64,000 bases of DNA from Tellurirhabdus rosea. GTDB taxonomy: Bacteria; Bacteroidota; Bacteroidia; Cytophagales; Spirosomataceae. The stretch spans positions 384,001 through 448,000 of the forward strand of contig NZ_CP111085.1 of NCBI RefSeq assembly GCF_026278345.1, given 5' to 3'. The translations under genes and the position numbers were made by a program. The notes beneath the pieces are model-generated. The model saw nothing but the letters and a program-made list of their open reading frames with translations. It was not told where the DNA came from and ran no database searches. Positions 8,534-17,800 of this stretch are shown in pieces (the stretch's first letter is position 1; each line of letters starts with the position of its first letter).

Positions 8534-11515
8534 ATGAAAGCATTCCTACCTTTTTGTAGAAAGAATTATTCGCTAAAGCCTGCTCCCCCCTTCTTTCGGT
8601 TTGGAGCAGGCTTTGTTGTCTTCTGGCTCCTCTCGGTGCCGCTCTTCGCCCAGACCAGTCAGTTGAACGGGCGGTTTGTGGATAAGAATAAAGCCGTTCT
8701 GGTCGGCGTCCCGGTCATACTGTCGCTGGAAGCCGACACTACCCAGCGCCAGTATGCCCTGACGGACACTTCCGGCCGATTCTCGTTTCCTTCCCTGGCA
8801 CCCGGCGCGTACCGGCTTCGGGCTACGTACCTCGGTTTCAACGACTTTTCCCGTTCGGTCAATGTCCAGAATGCCGTCGAGGAACTCGGCGATCTCGTTC
8901 TGGAAGACAACGCCCGGAACCTGCGGGAAGTCACCATCGTCGGCCAGACGCCGGGGGCGCAGCAGAAAGGCGACACCATCCAGTTCAACGCCAACGCTTA
9001 CAAAGTTACCCGCGACGCTTCCTCCGAAGACCTGATCCGCAAAATGCCGGGCATCACGATGGAGAACGGGCAGGTGAAATCGCAGGGGGAAAACGTGCAG
9101 CGGGTGCTGGTGGACGGCAAACCGTTTTTTGGGGACGACCCGAGTATTGCCCTCCGAAATCTGCCCGCCGAAGTGGTCGATAAGATCGAAGTCTTCGACC
9201 GACTGAGCGAGCAGTCGCAGTTTACGGGTTTCAATGACGGCAACACCACCAAAACCATCAACATCGTGACGCGGCGGGACCGGCAGCAGGGCGTTTTCGG
9301 ACGCGTCTTTGCCGGTTACGGAACCAGCGATTCGTATTCGACGGGCGGCAACATCAACTACTTCAAAGGGCCGCGGCGGATTTCGCTCATCGGTCTGAGC
9401 AACAACATCAACCAGCAGAACTTCTCGGCCCAGGACCTTCAGGGCGTCGGCGGCGGTGGAGGGGGCGGCTTCCGGGGCGGCGGTGGCGGCCGCGGTGGTC
9501 AGGGCGGCGGCGGTGGGGGCGGCGGCGCTTTCCAGACAGGCCAGCAGCCCGGCATCAGCCGTACCAACTCGGTTGGCCTCAACTTTACCGACGACTGGGG
9601 CAAACTGACGGTGCGGGGCAGTTATTTTTTCAACAATAACCGAAACCGCAACTCGACCTTCGATTACCGCGAGTACTTCCTGCCGGGCAACAACAGCCAG
9701 TATTACCGGGAAAACACCCGCAGCGGCAGCGAAGGCTTCAACCACCGCCTGGATCTGCGCCTGGAGTACGCCATCAGCGACCGCACTTCCCTGCTGCTGA
9801 TTCCGTCGCTCCGCCTGCAGCGCAACGATTCGGACAACGAAGTAGCTGGGCAGACAACCCGACCGGACAGTTCGCTGCTGAACCGCAGCCAGAGCCGCTA
9901 CGACGGCCGCAGCATGGGCTATAATTTCAACAACGAACTGTTGCTGCGCCACCGCTTCACCAAGCCCGGCCGGACCATTTCGCTCAGTTTAAACACCTCG
10001 TTGTCGGACCGCGACGCGACCAATCTGCAGTTCTCGCTCAACGAGTTCTTTAACGACAGCCTCCGGACCCAGCGGATTCAGCAGCGCACCCGCAACCAGA
10101 ACCCGACGTACCAGTTTTCCGGAAACATCGCCTATACCGAACCCCTGAGCAAGACAAGCCAGTTGCAGCTGACCTTCAACAGTTCGTACCGCTACAGCGA
10201 TTCGGACCGCGACGTGCGCCAGTTTGACGCCGAAGTCGGCGATTACATCATCCCGAACCTGCTGCTTTCGAACCATTTCAAAAACGACTATTACACCAAC
10301 CGCGCCGGGGTCGGCTATAATCTCCGCACCCAGAAAATGGGCCTCAACGCGAACGTGGAATACCAGCGGGCGGACTTGGCCAGCGAGCAGATTTACCCCC
10401 GCCGCAACAACGTCGACGCGACGTTCAGCAACGTCCTGCCCTCGGCCAACTTCGATTACCGCTTCACGAACGAGAGCCGCATCCGGCTTTTTTACCGGAC
10501 CAATACCCAGGCGCCGTCCGTGACGCAGTTGCAGAACGTGATCGACAACAGCAATCCGCTGTTCCTGACGGCGGGTAATCCGGACCTGAAGCAGTCGTAC
10601 AACCACAACCTGACGGCCCGCTACAGCCTGACCAAACCGCAGAAATCGCAGAGCCTGTTCCTGCTGCTGGGCGGCAGCGCCACGAGCAACTACATCGGTA
10701 ACTCGACCCTCATCAGCGACGGGACGGCCCGGCTTCCGAACGATTCGCTCATCGGACGGGGCGTGCAGCTGTCGCGGCCGGTCAACCTCGACGGTTTCTA
10801 CAACCTGCGTTCCTTTGCCACCTACAGCCTGCCGCTGAAGTTCATGAAGTCCAGCCTCAGCGTGAACGCCGGGTACAGCATCAGCCGCACGCCGAGCCAG
10901 ATCAACAACCGGATCAACTACTCGCGGGGCGCTACCTTCACGCAGGGCGTGACGCTGAGCAGCAACATCAGCACCAAACTGGATTTCTCGGCCTCTTATT
11001 TCCGGAATTATAACCTAGTCAAAAACACGGTTCAGCCGCAGCTGAACAACCGCTACTTCTTCCAGACCCTGTCCGGGCGCATCAACTGGATCTTCGGACC
11101 GGGCTTTGTCTTCCAGTCCGACATTTCCGACCAGCAGTACAAATCGTTTGAAGGCAATTTCAACCAGCGGTACACGCTCTGGAATGCGGCCGTGGGTAAG
11201 AAGTTCCTGAAAGACCAGCGCGGCGACCTCCGGCTCTCGGTCTTCGACCTGCTGGGCCAGAACCGGGCCATCAGCCAGAACCTGACCGACACGTACTTTC
11301 AGACGACCCAGTCGCTGGTGCTGCAACGGTATTTCATGCTGACGTTTACGTACACCATCCGGCAGTTCAAAGGGGCCGCGGCCAGCAACCAGAACGGGGA
11401 GAACAACCAAAACGAAGAGAATCAGCGCGGCCGGTTCCGGGGCAATTTCCCGGGCGGCGGAGCCCCCGGCGGTGGCGGTGGTTTCCCGCGGGGCGAACGG
11501 CCGGGAGGCAACTAA
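8534..11515 (+). CDS. Outer-membrane beta-barrel receptor with carboxypeptidase-regulatory domain
   Basis: Start ATG 8534 gives 993 residues with a signal peptide ending near SVPLFAQ; the frame opens at a GTG at 8468 but those 22 residues precede the natural signal sequence. Order: CarboxypepD_reg-like beta-sandwich (GRFVDKNKAVLVGVP, about 45-130), plug-like domain (DLIRKMPGITMENG, VLVDGKPFFGDDPS), then a long OMP beta-barrel. Two Gly-rich stretches stand out, one about residues 305-335 encoded by 9448-9530, the other at the extreme C-terminus. The family resembles TonB-dependent receptors without a clear TonB box. No SusD-like or transport partner is adjacent, so the ligand is unknown. A long hairpin terminator follows. 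Confidence 0.85.
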   Translation: MKAFLPFCRKNYSLKPAPPFFRFGAGFVVFWLLSVPLFAQTSQLNGRFVDKNKAVLVGVPVILSLEADTTQRQYALTDTSGRFSFPSLAPGAYRLRATYLGFNDFSRSVNVQNAVEELGDLVLEDNARNLREVTIVGQTPGAQQKGDTIQFNANAYKVTRDASSEDLIRKMPGITMENGQVKSQGENVQRVLVDGKPFFGDDPSIALRNLPAEVVDKIEVFDRLSEQSQFTGFNDGNTTKTINIVTRRDRQQGVFGRVFAGYGTSDSYSTGGNINYFKGPRRISLIGLSNNINQQNFSAQDLQGVGGGGGGGFRGGGGGRGGQGGGGGGGGAFQTGQQPGISRTNSVGLNFTDDWGKLTVRGSYFFNNNRNRNSTFDYREYFLPGNNSQYYRENTRSGSEGFNHRLDLRLEYAISDRTSLLLIPSLRLQRNDSDNEVAGQTTRPDSSLLNRSQSRYDGRSMGYNFNNELLLRHRFTKPGRTISLSLNTSLSDRDATNLQFSLNEFFNDSLRTQRIQQRTRNQNPTYQFSGNIAYTEPLSKTSQLQLTFNSSYRYSDSDRDVRQFDAEVGDYIIPNLLLSNHFKNDYYTNRAGVGYNLRTQKMGLNANVEYQRADLASEQIYPRRNNVDATFSNVLPSANFDYRFTNESRIRLFYRTNTQAPSVTQLQNVIDNSNPLFLTAGNPDLKQSYNHNLTARYSLTKPQKSQSLFLLLGGSATSNYIGNSTLISDGTARLPNDSLIGRGVQLSRPVNLDGFYNLRSFATYSLPLKFMKSSLSVNAGYSISRTPSQINNRINYSRGATFTQGVTLSSNISTKLDFSASYFRNYNLVKNTVQPQLNNRYFFQTLSGRINWIFGPGFVFQSDISDQQYKSFEGNFNQRYTLWNAAVGKKFLKDQRGDLRLSVFDLLGQNRAISQNLTDTYFQTTQSLVLQRYFMLTFTYTIRQFKGAAASNQNGENNQNEENQRGRFRGNFPGGGAPGGGGGFPRGERPGGN

Positions 11516-11532
11516 CGTTTTGCCGCAACGCT

Positions 11533-11602
11533 AAGCGGAGGGGAGTCGGGTCAGGCGGAGCGAAATTCCGCGGCTGAACCCGGCTCCCCTCCGCTTGTTT
11601 TT
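11533..11602 (+). terminator. Long hairpin terminator after the barrel gene
   Basis: AAGCGGAGGGGAG (11533-11545) pairs with CTCCCCTCCGCTT (about 11584-11596). The stem continues imperfectly through CGGGT/ACCCG and CGGA/TCCG, and GTTTTT follows. A 31-base-pair-class structure of this size is unusual for a plain terminator. Confidence 0.7.
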
Positions 11603-11672
11603 GGGGATATTTTTTTCCAGCCGACTGACTTTTGTCAATCCTTTTCTGTCCCTAAATGCCGAAATTTGCGGC

Positions 11673-12077
11673 ATGGAAACGTCACCAACACGCACCGATA
11701 TCGAAAGCCGCGCGGACATCGAGCGGCTCGTCAACCGGTTCTACGAATACATTCATCAGGACGAGGTCATGGCCCCGGTCTTCCGCCTGTCGCCCGAGCG
11801 CTGGGAGTTTCACCTCAAACGCACGTATGATTTCTGGGACAACTGGATTTTTCAGACGGCTTCCTACCCCGGCGGACTCATGTGGGCGCATTTCGAGAAA
11901 AACGCCACGCACCCTTTCCGCCGCGAGCACTTCGAACGCTGGCTGGGCATCTGGTTCGGCACAGTGGATGAGCTTTTTGCAGGGCCCCGGGCCGAATTTA
12001 TCAAGTCCAAAGCCTACGAAATCGGCAACTGGATGTTCGGGCGCATCGAAGCGGTGAACAACCAGCCCCAGTCCTGA
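11673..12077 (+). CDS. Group III truncated haemoglobin
   Basis: A 134-residue cytosolic globin starting at ATG 11673; 26 upstream open codons are ignored because they overlap the T-rich promoter-like region. The pattern IERLVNRFYEYIHQDEVMAPVF, YPGGL and HFERWLGIWFGTVDELFAGP fits the 2-on-2 group III fold. His86 in HFERWL is the probable proximal haem ligand. Trp and Tyr residues in the E/B helices fit a polar distal pocket. Such proteins bind O2, NO or peroxide, and a detoxification role is a reasonable inference. The gene is flanked by terminators and seems monocistronic. Confidence 0.88.
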   Translation: METSPTRTDIESRADIERLVNRFYEYIHQDEVMAPVFRLSPERWEFHLKRTYDFWDNWIFQTASYPGGLMWAHFEKNATHPFRREHFERWLGIWFGTVDELFAGPRAEFIKSKAYEIGNWMFGRIEAVNNQPQS

Positions 12078-12092
12078 AACGGGAAGATTGCC

Positions 12093-12132
12093 TCGCAGGC
12101 GGGACCATCGGCTCGCCTGCGATTTATTTTTT
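12093..12132 (+). terminator. Intrinsic terminator after the globin gene
   Basis: TCGCAGGCG pairs with CGCCTGCGA across a short loop and is followed by a T-rich run. Confidence 0.75.
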
Positions 12133-12204
12133 CAGCAAAACAATCGCCTTCACCCGTTTCAGACTACGGCTAAAAAGCGGAACTTCACGGCTCAATTCAT
12201 CCGT

Positions 12205-13905
12205 ATGAAACCGTTTTTTCTTCTCGCCGTATTGCTGATGCCACTCCTCTCCCCCGCCCAGACCTCCCGCTACGAACGGAGCAAGGGCACCGAAACCGCC
12301 ACCTACGACGAAATCATCGACTGGTACCGCCAGCTCGACAGGCAATACGAAGAGGCCAAACTGCTGGAAATTGGCCCCACCGATACCGACAAGCCGCTGC
12401 ACCTGTTTCTGGTGTCTGCCGAAAAGACCTTTACGCCCAACCCGGCCCGCCTGACGGTCCTCATCAATAACGGCATCCACCCCGGCGAGCCGGAGGGCAT
12501 CGACGCCACCATGCTCTGGATGCGGGATATGCTCAAAAGCGGCCAGCTTCCCAAAAATGTCCTGCTGGCCATCGTGCCCGTTTACAACATCGGCGGCATG
12601 CTGAACCGGGGCGTCTCGCGCCCAAACCAGAACGGCCCGGTGGCGTACGGCTTCCGCGGCAACGCCCGGAATTTCGACCTCAACCGCGATTTTATCAAGA
12701 CCGACGCCCAGGAGTCACGGACGTGGCAGCGGATGTTCCGCACCTACCAGCCGCACGTGCTCATCGACAACCACACCAGCAATGGGGCCGATTACCAGCA
12801 TATCATGACGTATTTCCCGACGCAGAAGGACAAGCTGCACCCGCAGGTTTCGCAGTACATGACCCGCACGCTGCAGCCCGAACTGGACCGGGCGCTCACC
12901 AAGCGCGGCTTCGAGCCGGTGCCGTACGTCAACAATTTCTCCGACACGCCGGAGAGCGGAATTGAAGGGTTCAACGACGCGCCCCGCTACAGTTCGGGCT
13001 ACGCGGCGCTGTTCAACTGCATGGGGTTTGTGGTCGAACTGCACATGCTGAAGGATTACCCGTCGCGGGTGAAGGGCACGCTGGCGTTCATGGAAGAAGC
13101 CCTGCGGCTGGTGCAGCGCGACGCGGCGGCAATCGTCGCCAACAAACGGAAAGCCGACGAGGCCATTGCCGGGCAACGCACCTTCCCGCTGACGTGGAAG
13201 CTGGACAAAACAGGGGTCGATTCCATCAAATTCAACGGCTACGCGGCCGGGTACAAGCCCAGCGAGGTGTCCGGCAGCAAACGGCTCTGGTACGACCGGA
13301 CCGCGCCCTTTACCAAAAACATTCCGTTCTGGAACAACTTTGTTCCGGCCATCGAGGTGGAAAAGCCGTCGGCCTACGTCATTCCGCAGGGCTGGAAAGA
13401 GGTCATCGAGCGACTGGAGCGCAACGGGGTCCGGGTGCAGCGGCTGGCCAAAGACACGGTCCTGACGGTGGAGGCGTATTTTATCGAGGATTACAAAACG
13501 GCGACGCGGCCTTACGAGGGGCATTACCCGCACACGGGCGTTCAGGTGCGGAAGGAACGGCGGGAAATTGCCTTTTACAAAAACGACGTGATGGTGCCCG
13601 TCGGCCAGCCGGCCAACCGGTACATTGTCGAGACGCTGGAGCCGCAGGGCGTGGATTCGTTCTTTGCCTGGAACTTCTTCGACAGTATATTGAGCCAGAA
13701 GGAACACTTTTCGGCTTATGTGTTCGAAGACGTAGCAGCGGAACTGCTCCGCAAAACTCCCACACTGCGGCAAAAGCTCGAAGACCGGAAAAAGGCCGAC
13801 AAGGCCTTCGCGGCGGACGGCGCGGCCCAGTTGGAGTTTGTGTACCGCAACTCTCCGTACTACGAACCGACGCATAACCGGTATCCGGTGTTTCGGATGC
13901 CTTGA
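12205..13905 (+). CDS. Secreted M14-family zinc carboxypeptidase
   Basis: Start ATG 12205 gives 566 residues with a signal peptide ending at SPAQ (residue 19). The M14 peptidase domain covers about residues 30-330. Zinc ligands His92 and Glu95 are in HPGEPEG, His190 in LIDNHTSNG, and the likely catalytic Glu279 in FVVELHML. The remaining 230 residues form a C-terminal domain seen in Bacteroidota M14 proteins, of unknown role. It probably trims peptides in the periplasm or at the surface. All metal and catalytic residues are present. The stop lies 6 nt before hairpin element 2. Confidence 0.87.
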   Translation: MKPFFLLAVLLMPLLSPAQTSRYERSKGTETATYDEIIDWYRQLDRQYEEAKLLEIGPTDTDKPLHLFLVSAEKTFTPNPARLTVLINNGIHPGEPEGIDATMLWMRDMLKSGQLPKNVLLAIVPVYNIGGMLNRGVSRPNQNGPVAYGFRGNARNFDLNRDFIKTDAQESRTWQRMFRTYQPHVLIDNHTSNGADYQHIMTYFPTQKDKLHPQVSQYMTRTLQPELDRALTKRGFEPVPYVNNFSDTPESGIEGFNDAPRYSSGYAALFNCMGFVVELHMLKDYPSRVKGTLAFMEEALRLVQRDAAAIVANKRKADEAIAGQRTFPLTWKLDKTGVDSIKFNGYAAGYKPSEVSGSKRLWYDRTAPFTKNIPFWNNFVPAIEVEKPSAYVIPQGWKEVIERLERNGVRVQRLAKDTVLTVEAYFIEDYKTATRPYEGHYPHTGVQVRKERREIAFYKNDVMVPVGQPANRYIVETLEPQGVDSFFAWNFFDSILSQKEHFSAYVFEDVAAELLRKTPTLRQKLEDRKKADKAFAADGAAQLEFVYRNSPYYEPTHNRYPVFRMP

Positions 13906-13911
13906 CCTAAT

Positions 13912-14023
13912 GGTTTCTCGCAGATTTTCGCAGATTTTCAGCGCAGATTTACGGTTCGCCGCTGCGACGCGGATTTTTCTGTGTTAATCTGCGCTTAAAA
14001 TCTGCGAAAATCTGCGAGAAACC
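13912..14023. repeat. Stop-associated hairpin element 2 (GCAGATTTTC type)
   Basis: The left arm GGTTTCTCGCAGATTTTCGC and onward is an 11-nt-period repeat; the right arm is its reverse complement ending GAGAAACC. The core differs from the usual GCTCCGCC type. The related sequence recurs at 30369-30461. Confidence 0.85.
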
Positions 14024-14054
14024 CAATTCCATAGTTTACCCAAAACTCATTTTC

Positions 14055-14915
14055 ATGAAGTACTTCCCTTTCCTGCTTCTGCTCATCTCCACGGCTTTCG
14101 CCCAAACCCCGCCACGTCCAACCCTGACTTCCAACGTGTTGTCGTTCAACATCCGGTACAACAATCCCAAAGACGGCATCAACGCCTGGCCGAACCGGAA
14201 GGCGCTGGCGGCAAAGGTCTTTACCGATTATTCGGTGGATTTTGCCGGATTGCAGGAGGCGCTTTACGGCCAGATCACCGACTTGCAGGACCAGTTGCCA
14301 GCCTACGCCTGGATTGGGGTGGGCCGCGACGACGGCAAGGAGAAAGGCGAGTTTTCCCCGATTTTCTACCAGAAGTCCCGTTACGAAGCCGTCAAAAGCG
14401 GCACGTTCTGGCTGTCGGAAACGCCCGAGGTGGTGGGCAGTAAAAACTGGGACGCCGCCATCACCCGCGTAGCGACCTGGGGTATTTTCCGCCACAAACA
14501 AAGCGGAAAGCAGCTTTTTGTAATCAATACGCACTTCGACCACGTGGGTGAACAGGCCCGGCAGAACAGCGCCAAATTGCTGATCCGGCGCATCAAGGAC
14601 CTCAGCGGCGGCCTGCCCGTCATCCTCACCGGCGATTTCAACACGCCGGAAAACTCACCGGGCATCAAAACGCTGACCAGCGACCCCGATTTCTGGCTCC
14701 GCAACACCGAACACCTGAGCAAGGAAGCCCACACGGGCGGTTACACGACCTTCAACGGCTTCAAATACAACGCAACCGGCCCCGCCATCGACTTCATCTT
14801 CGTCGGCGACAAAATCAACGTCCTTCGCCACGACTACCTGCCCATCGTCGAAAAAGACGTCTTCGTCTCGGACCACTGGCCGGTGCTGACGAGGGTGGAG
14901 ATGTTGAATGATTGA
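14055..14915 (+). CDS. Secreted endonuclease/exonuclease/phosphatase-fold protein
   Basis: A 286-residue protein with a signal peptide ending at TAFAQ. The EEP fold is complete: NIRYNN at the start, GLQEAL with the metal-binding Glu, NTHFDH, GDFNTPENS with the catalytic Asp/Asn, and SDHWPV with the catalytic His near the C-terminus. Members act as phosphodiesterases or phosphatases on nucleic acids, inositol phosphates or lipids; in Bacteroidota the exported type is often encoded near sugar or nucleotide scavenging genes. Substrate unknown. The last codons (..MLND stop) are made of the arm repeat of hairpin element 3, so the C-terminus may have been rewritten by the element. Confidence 0.85.
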   Translation: MKYFPFLLLLISTAFAQTPPRPTLTSNVLSFNIRYNNPKDGINAWPNRKALAAKVFTDYSVDFAGLQEALYGQITDLQDQLPAYAWIGVGRDDGKEKGEFSPIFYQKSRYEAVKSGTFWLSETPEVVGSKNWDAAITRVATWGIFRHKQSGKQLFVINTHFDHVGEQARQNSAKLLIRRIKDLSGGLPVILTGDFNTPENSPGIKTLTSDPDFWLRNTEHLSKEAHTGGYTTFNGFKYNATGPAIDFIFVGDKINVLRHDYLPIVEKDVFVSDHWPVLTRVEMLND

Positions 14916-14997
14916 ATTTTGAATGACTGAATGACTGATTAGCTCCGCGAGTTTCAAATTGAGGCAGAGCCTCAGTCATTCAGTCATTCAAAATTCC
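14904..14997. repeat. Stop-associated hairpin element 3
   Basis: Arms of GAATGACT octamers (14904-14940 and 14971-14997) flank a core with AGCTCCGCG, AGTTTCAAATTGAGG and CAGAGCCT. The left arm overlaps the stop of the EEP gene; the right arm ends two bases before the corA stop. Confidence 0.85.
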
Positions 14998-14998
14998 C

Positions 14999-15949
14999 TT
15001 ATAGCCAGTTCTTCCGCCGGAACACCACCAGCGTCACCACCGAGGAGAGCACCATGAGGCCGAGGGCGAAGGCGTAGCCGTAGCGCCAGTTCAGCTCGGG
15101 CAGGATCTGGAAGTTCATGCCGTAGATGCTGGCGATGAGCGTCGGGGGCAGGAAGACCAGCGAGAGGACGGTGAAAATCTTGATGATCTGGTTTTGTTCG
15201 AGATTGACCAGACCGAGGAAGGTGTCCTGAAGGAATTCGAGCCGCTCGAAGATGAAGTTCGTGTGTTCGATGAGCGAATTGATATCCTTGATGAGCGTCC
15301 GGAGGCGTTTCTGTTCTGCGTCGTTGAACCAGCCCTCCGACCGGATCATGGCCGAAACCACGCGCTGCTTGTCCACTACGTTTTCCCGGATCATCATCGT
15401 CAGTTCCTGAAAATCATTGATCCGCAGCAGCATCTCCTTGTCCAGTTTCGCGTCCAGATCGAGCTGCTTGTTGATGGCTTTCACCTCCTGCGATACTACT
15501 TCGATCAGGTCGGCGTCGTAATCGATGCGGGATTCGAAAATATTGATCAGAATCTGCGCCCCGTCGCGGAAAACGGCCCGGCGGGATTTGATCTTCTTGA
15601 CCGTATCGGCAAAGGATTTGAGGTCGGCGTTCCGGTACGTAAATAGCACGTCGTCCTTGAGCATGAAGCTGACCGGCACGTTGATGTACACCTGCTCCTT
15701 ATCCGGAATCAGGAAGTTGGAATTGGCAATCAGGTAGTCATCTTCCTCAATGTACCGCGACGAGCTTTCGATTTCCAACTGCTCCTGCTGCGACAGGAAA
15801 TCGACGTCAAACTTCTCCTCAACACTTTTGATTTCGGCACCGGACGGGTTTTGCAAATCGACCCAGAGGGTGCGGTCGGTGGCCGAAAACGATTCTATAT
15901 CCTTGACTTTTCGAACGGCGGTTTCGTCTTGCTGGAAGATGCGGATCAT
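14999..15949 (-). CDS. corA: CorA-family divalent cation transporter
   Basis: A 316-residue inner-membrane protein. About 250 N-terminal residues form the cytosolic alpha/beta and long-helix domain, followed by two transmembrane helices at the C-terminus. The selectivity motif is present as YGMNFQ at the end of TM1, followed by the short loop and a basic tail. CorA pentamers carry Mg2+, sometimes Co2+, Ni2+ or Zn2+, down the gradient. The length matches the family. The gene is convergent with the EEP gene and appears monocistronic. Confidence 0.9.
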   Translation of the reverse strand: MIRIFQQDETAVRKVKDIESFSATDRTLWVDLQNPSGAEIKSVEEKFDVDFLSQQEQLEIESSSRYIEEDDYLIANSNFLIPDKEQVYINVPVSFMLKDDVLFTYRNADLKSFADTVKKIKSRRAVFRDGAQILINIFESRIDYDADLIEVVSQEVKAINKQLDLDAKLDKEMLLRINDFQELTMMIRENVVDKQRVVSAMIRSEGWFNDAEQKRLRTLIKDINSLIEHTNFIFERLEFLQDTFLGLVNLEQNQIIKIFTVLSLVFLPPTLIASIYGMNFQILPELNWRYGYAFALGLMVLSSVVTLVVFRRKNWL

Positions 15950-16085
15950 GGTTTGTAATCAATAGGCAGCGGACTGTTATTTCCGGCGAAAGTTCGGAAA
16001 AGTAAGCCGCATTTGTACACCGGACCGCCAATCCGGCGATTTTTTTAGGCAACAGCCCCGCAGAAACGGCCGGGTCGGTGTCTTT

Positions 16086-16120
16086 CAAAAAAATACCCCG
16101 AAGCGACGCTCCGGGGTACA
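16086..16120 (-). terminator. Terminator of the 438-residue amidohydrolase gene
   Basis: Read on the minus strand, TACCCCGGAGCG pairs with CGCTTCGGGGTA and is followed by a T-run. Confidence 0.75.
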
Positions 16121-16146
16121 GGCTGACGGGCGGAAGCCCATCGGCA

Positions 16147-17463
16147 CTACTTTTTCTCGGCCAGCGGACGCTCGCCTTCGTATTTTCCTTTGTAAATCTT
16201 GTACAGCCGCTTGTGCTTATCGTCCAGATTCACGTTGCGGCCCTGAATGAAGGCCATCTCCACGACGTTGGTCCGCATGTCGAGCGCGTCGCCTCGGGAG
16301 ACGAACAGCGTGGCGTGCTTGCCCCGTTCCAGCGTGCCGACCTGGCCGTCGATGCCCAGAATTTTCGCCGTGTTGGACGTAATCAGCTTCAGGGCTTCTT
16401 CGCGGTCCGTCAGGCCGAAACCAGCGGCCGTCCCCGCCAGGAACGGCAGGTTACGGGTCCGCCACCATTCTTCGGCGTAGCTGATGGCGACCGTCACGCC
16501 GCCTTTCGCCAGAATAGAAGGCAGGCGGTACGGCAGGTCCACGGCTTCGTCCTCGCGGTTGGGCAGCCGGTGCGGCGTGTTCAGAATTACCGGCACGTTG
16601 GCTTCTTTCAGGAACTCCACCACGCGGTCGGCCCCTTCGCCACCGACGATCACCGGTTTGCGGATGCCCATTTCCTTCGCGAACTGCACGGCTTCGATGA
16701 TGTCCTTGCCGTAATCAGCGCGGATGTACAGGTTTTTGGACCCGTCGAACAGGCCGCGCATGGCTTCAAACTTCAGGTTTTTGGTCTCCGGACTAGGCAG
16801 AGCGGCGTACGCCTTCGCGTCGGCAAAGGTGGCCCGCAGCGGGTTCAGGGCTTCCTGCCGCTTTTCGTTGCGTTTGAGGGAGGCCGTGAAATCGTCCATG
16901 TTGAAGTCGCGCGTGAAGTAGCCCGGCCAGGTCAGCCAGATACCGTCGTCCTTTTTCAGAACGGCATCTTCCCAGTTCCAGCCGTCGGTCTGCATCACGG
17001 ACGACGAGCCGGACACGACGCCGCCCATCGGCATGGCCTGCGTCAGCAATACGCCGTTGTTGCGGATGGTCGGAATCACTTCCGAATCCGTGTTGTAGGC
17101 AATCAGCGCCCGGATGTTGGGGTTGATGTAGCCCGTTTCGCTGTAATCGAGCGTAGACCGGACCGCCGCCACTTCCTGCAAACCGACCGTAGACGCCGGC
17201 GAAATCAGACCGGGGTAGACGTGTTTGCCGTTGAGGCTGATGACCTCCGCGCCGTTCGTTTCGGTGCCGGGTCCGCCCACGGCCGTGATGACGCCTTTAT
17301 CGAAGACAAGAACGCCGTTCTGCACCACCTGGCCGTTCCCGACGTGGATGGTGGCTCCCGTCAGGGCGATGGGCCGCGTTTGCGGCCGCGCCGGGGCGGG
17401 GTTCTGGGCTTTCGCGGTGAACATGGCCGCAAACGCCCAAAGGGTTATGGTTAGTTTTTTCAT
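16147..17463 (-). CDS. Secreted amidohydrolase-family protein lacking the HxH metal motif
   Basis: A 438-residue protein with a signal peptide ending at FTAKAQ (residue 19). It has the small beta-sandwich and TIM-barrel layout of the imidazolonepropionase-like branch (ALTGATIHVGNGQVVQNG at the start, GTLERGKHATLFV near the end). The strand-1 metal motif, normally PGxIDxHxH, reads YPGLISPASTVGL, so both histidines are missing. The usual later His ligands are also not evident. It probably does not act as a metal hydrolase by itself and may pair with the product of the next upstream gene, whose N-terminal half is similar. Both genes are on the minus strand, separated by a REP-like cluster. Confidence 0.8.
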   Translation of the reverse strand: MKKLTITLWAFAAMFTAKAQNPAPARPQTRPIALTGATIHVGNGQVVQNGVLVFDKGVITAVGGPGTETNGAEVISLNGKHVYPGLISPASTVGLQEVAAVRSTLDYSETGYINPNIRALIAYNTDSEVIPTIRNNGVLLTQAMPMGGVVSGSSSVMQTDGWNWEDAVLKKDDGIWLTWPGYFTRDFNMDDFTASLKRNEKRQEALNPLRATFADAKAYAALPSPETKNLKFEAMRGLFDGSKNLYIRADYGKDIIEAVQFAKEMGIRKPVIVGGEGADRVVEFLKEANVPVILNTPHRLPNREDEAVDLPYRLPSILAKGGVTVAISYAEEWWRTRNLPFLAGTAAGFGLTDREEALKLITSNTAKILGIDGQVGTLERGKHATLFVSRGDALDMRTNVVEMAFIQGRNVNLDDKHKRLYKIYKGKYEGERPLAEKK

Positions 17464-17504
17464 GAAGTTCTTTTTTTGAATGCTCTGTATCCACCCGAAT
17501 CATT

Positions 17505-17577
17505 CAGCCCACCGATTCACCAGCCCACCGAATCATCCAGCCCACCGATTTATCCAGCCCACCGATTTATCGGTGGG
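17505..17577. repeat. REP-like tandem array, CAGCCCACCGATT units
   Basis: Four copies of a 16-17 nt unit CAGCCCACCGAtTyATC lie at 17505, 17521, 17538 and 17555. The last ends in a palindrome CCCACCGAT/ATCGGTGGG (17558-17577). The units touch with no spacers, so this is not a CRISPR array. Confidence 0.85.
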
Positions 17578-17599
17578 ACAACCGGTCATTGATGAAAAA

Positions 17600-17760
17600 C
17601 CCGAACCGCTTCAGCGGTTTCAGACCTGAGCTAAACCGTTAAAACGGTTCCTCAGCGCCGCCGGGATTTGTCCGGTTACCCACGGTTTCAACCGTGGGCA
17701 AAATTGAAACCGTGGGCAAAATGAAACCGTGGGCATAATTGAACTGTGGGAGAAATAAAA
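17600..17760. repeat. REP-like cluster, AACCGCTTCAGCGGTT and AACCGTGGGC units
   Basis: A mixed cluster in the 337-base gap between the two amidohydrolase genes. It holds small hairpins AACCGCTTCAGCGGTT (about 17604-17620) and AACCGTTAAAACGGTT (about 17634-17649), then CCCACGGTTTCAACCGTGGG (17679-17698) and three near-tandem AACCGTGGGCAAAATTGA-type units of 17-18 nt reaching about 17750. No ORF or transposase is present here. Confidence 0.8.
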
Positions 17761-17800
17761 ACATGGCGAAATAAAAACGCGGGCTGAAGTCCGGGACGGC

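Noticed and set aside
9448-9530. Gly-codon-rich tract as a DNA repeat or phase-variation site
   Set aside because: Codons vary (GGC, GGT, GGA, GGG) and there is no perfect short tandem unit, so it looks like a protein low-complexity loop.
17505-17577. Possible CRISPR-like array
   Set aside because: Units are contiguous 16-17 nt tandem repeats with no unique spacers and no cas genes nearby.
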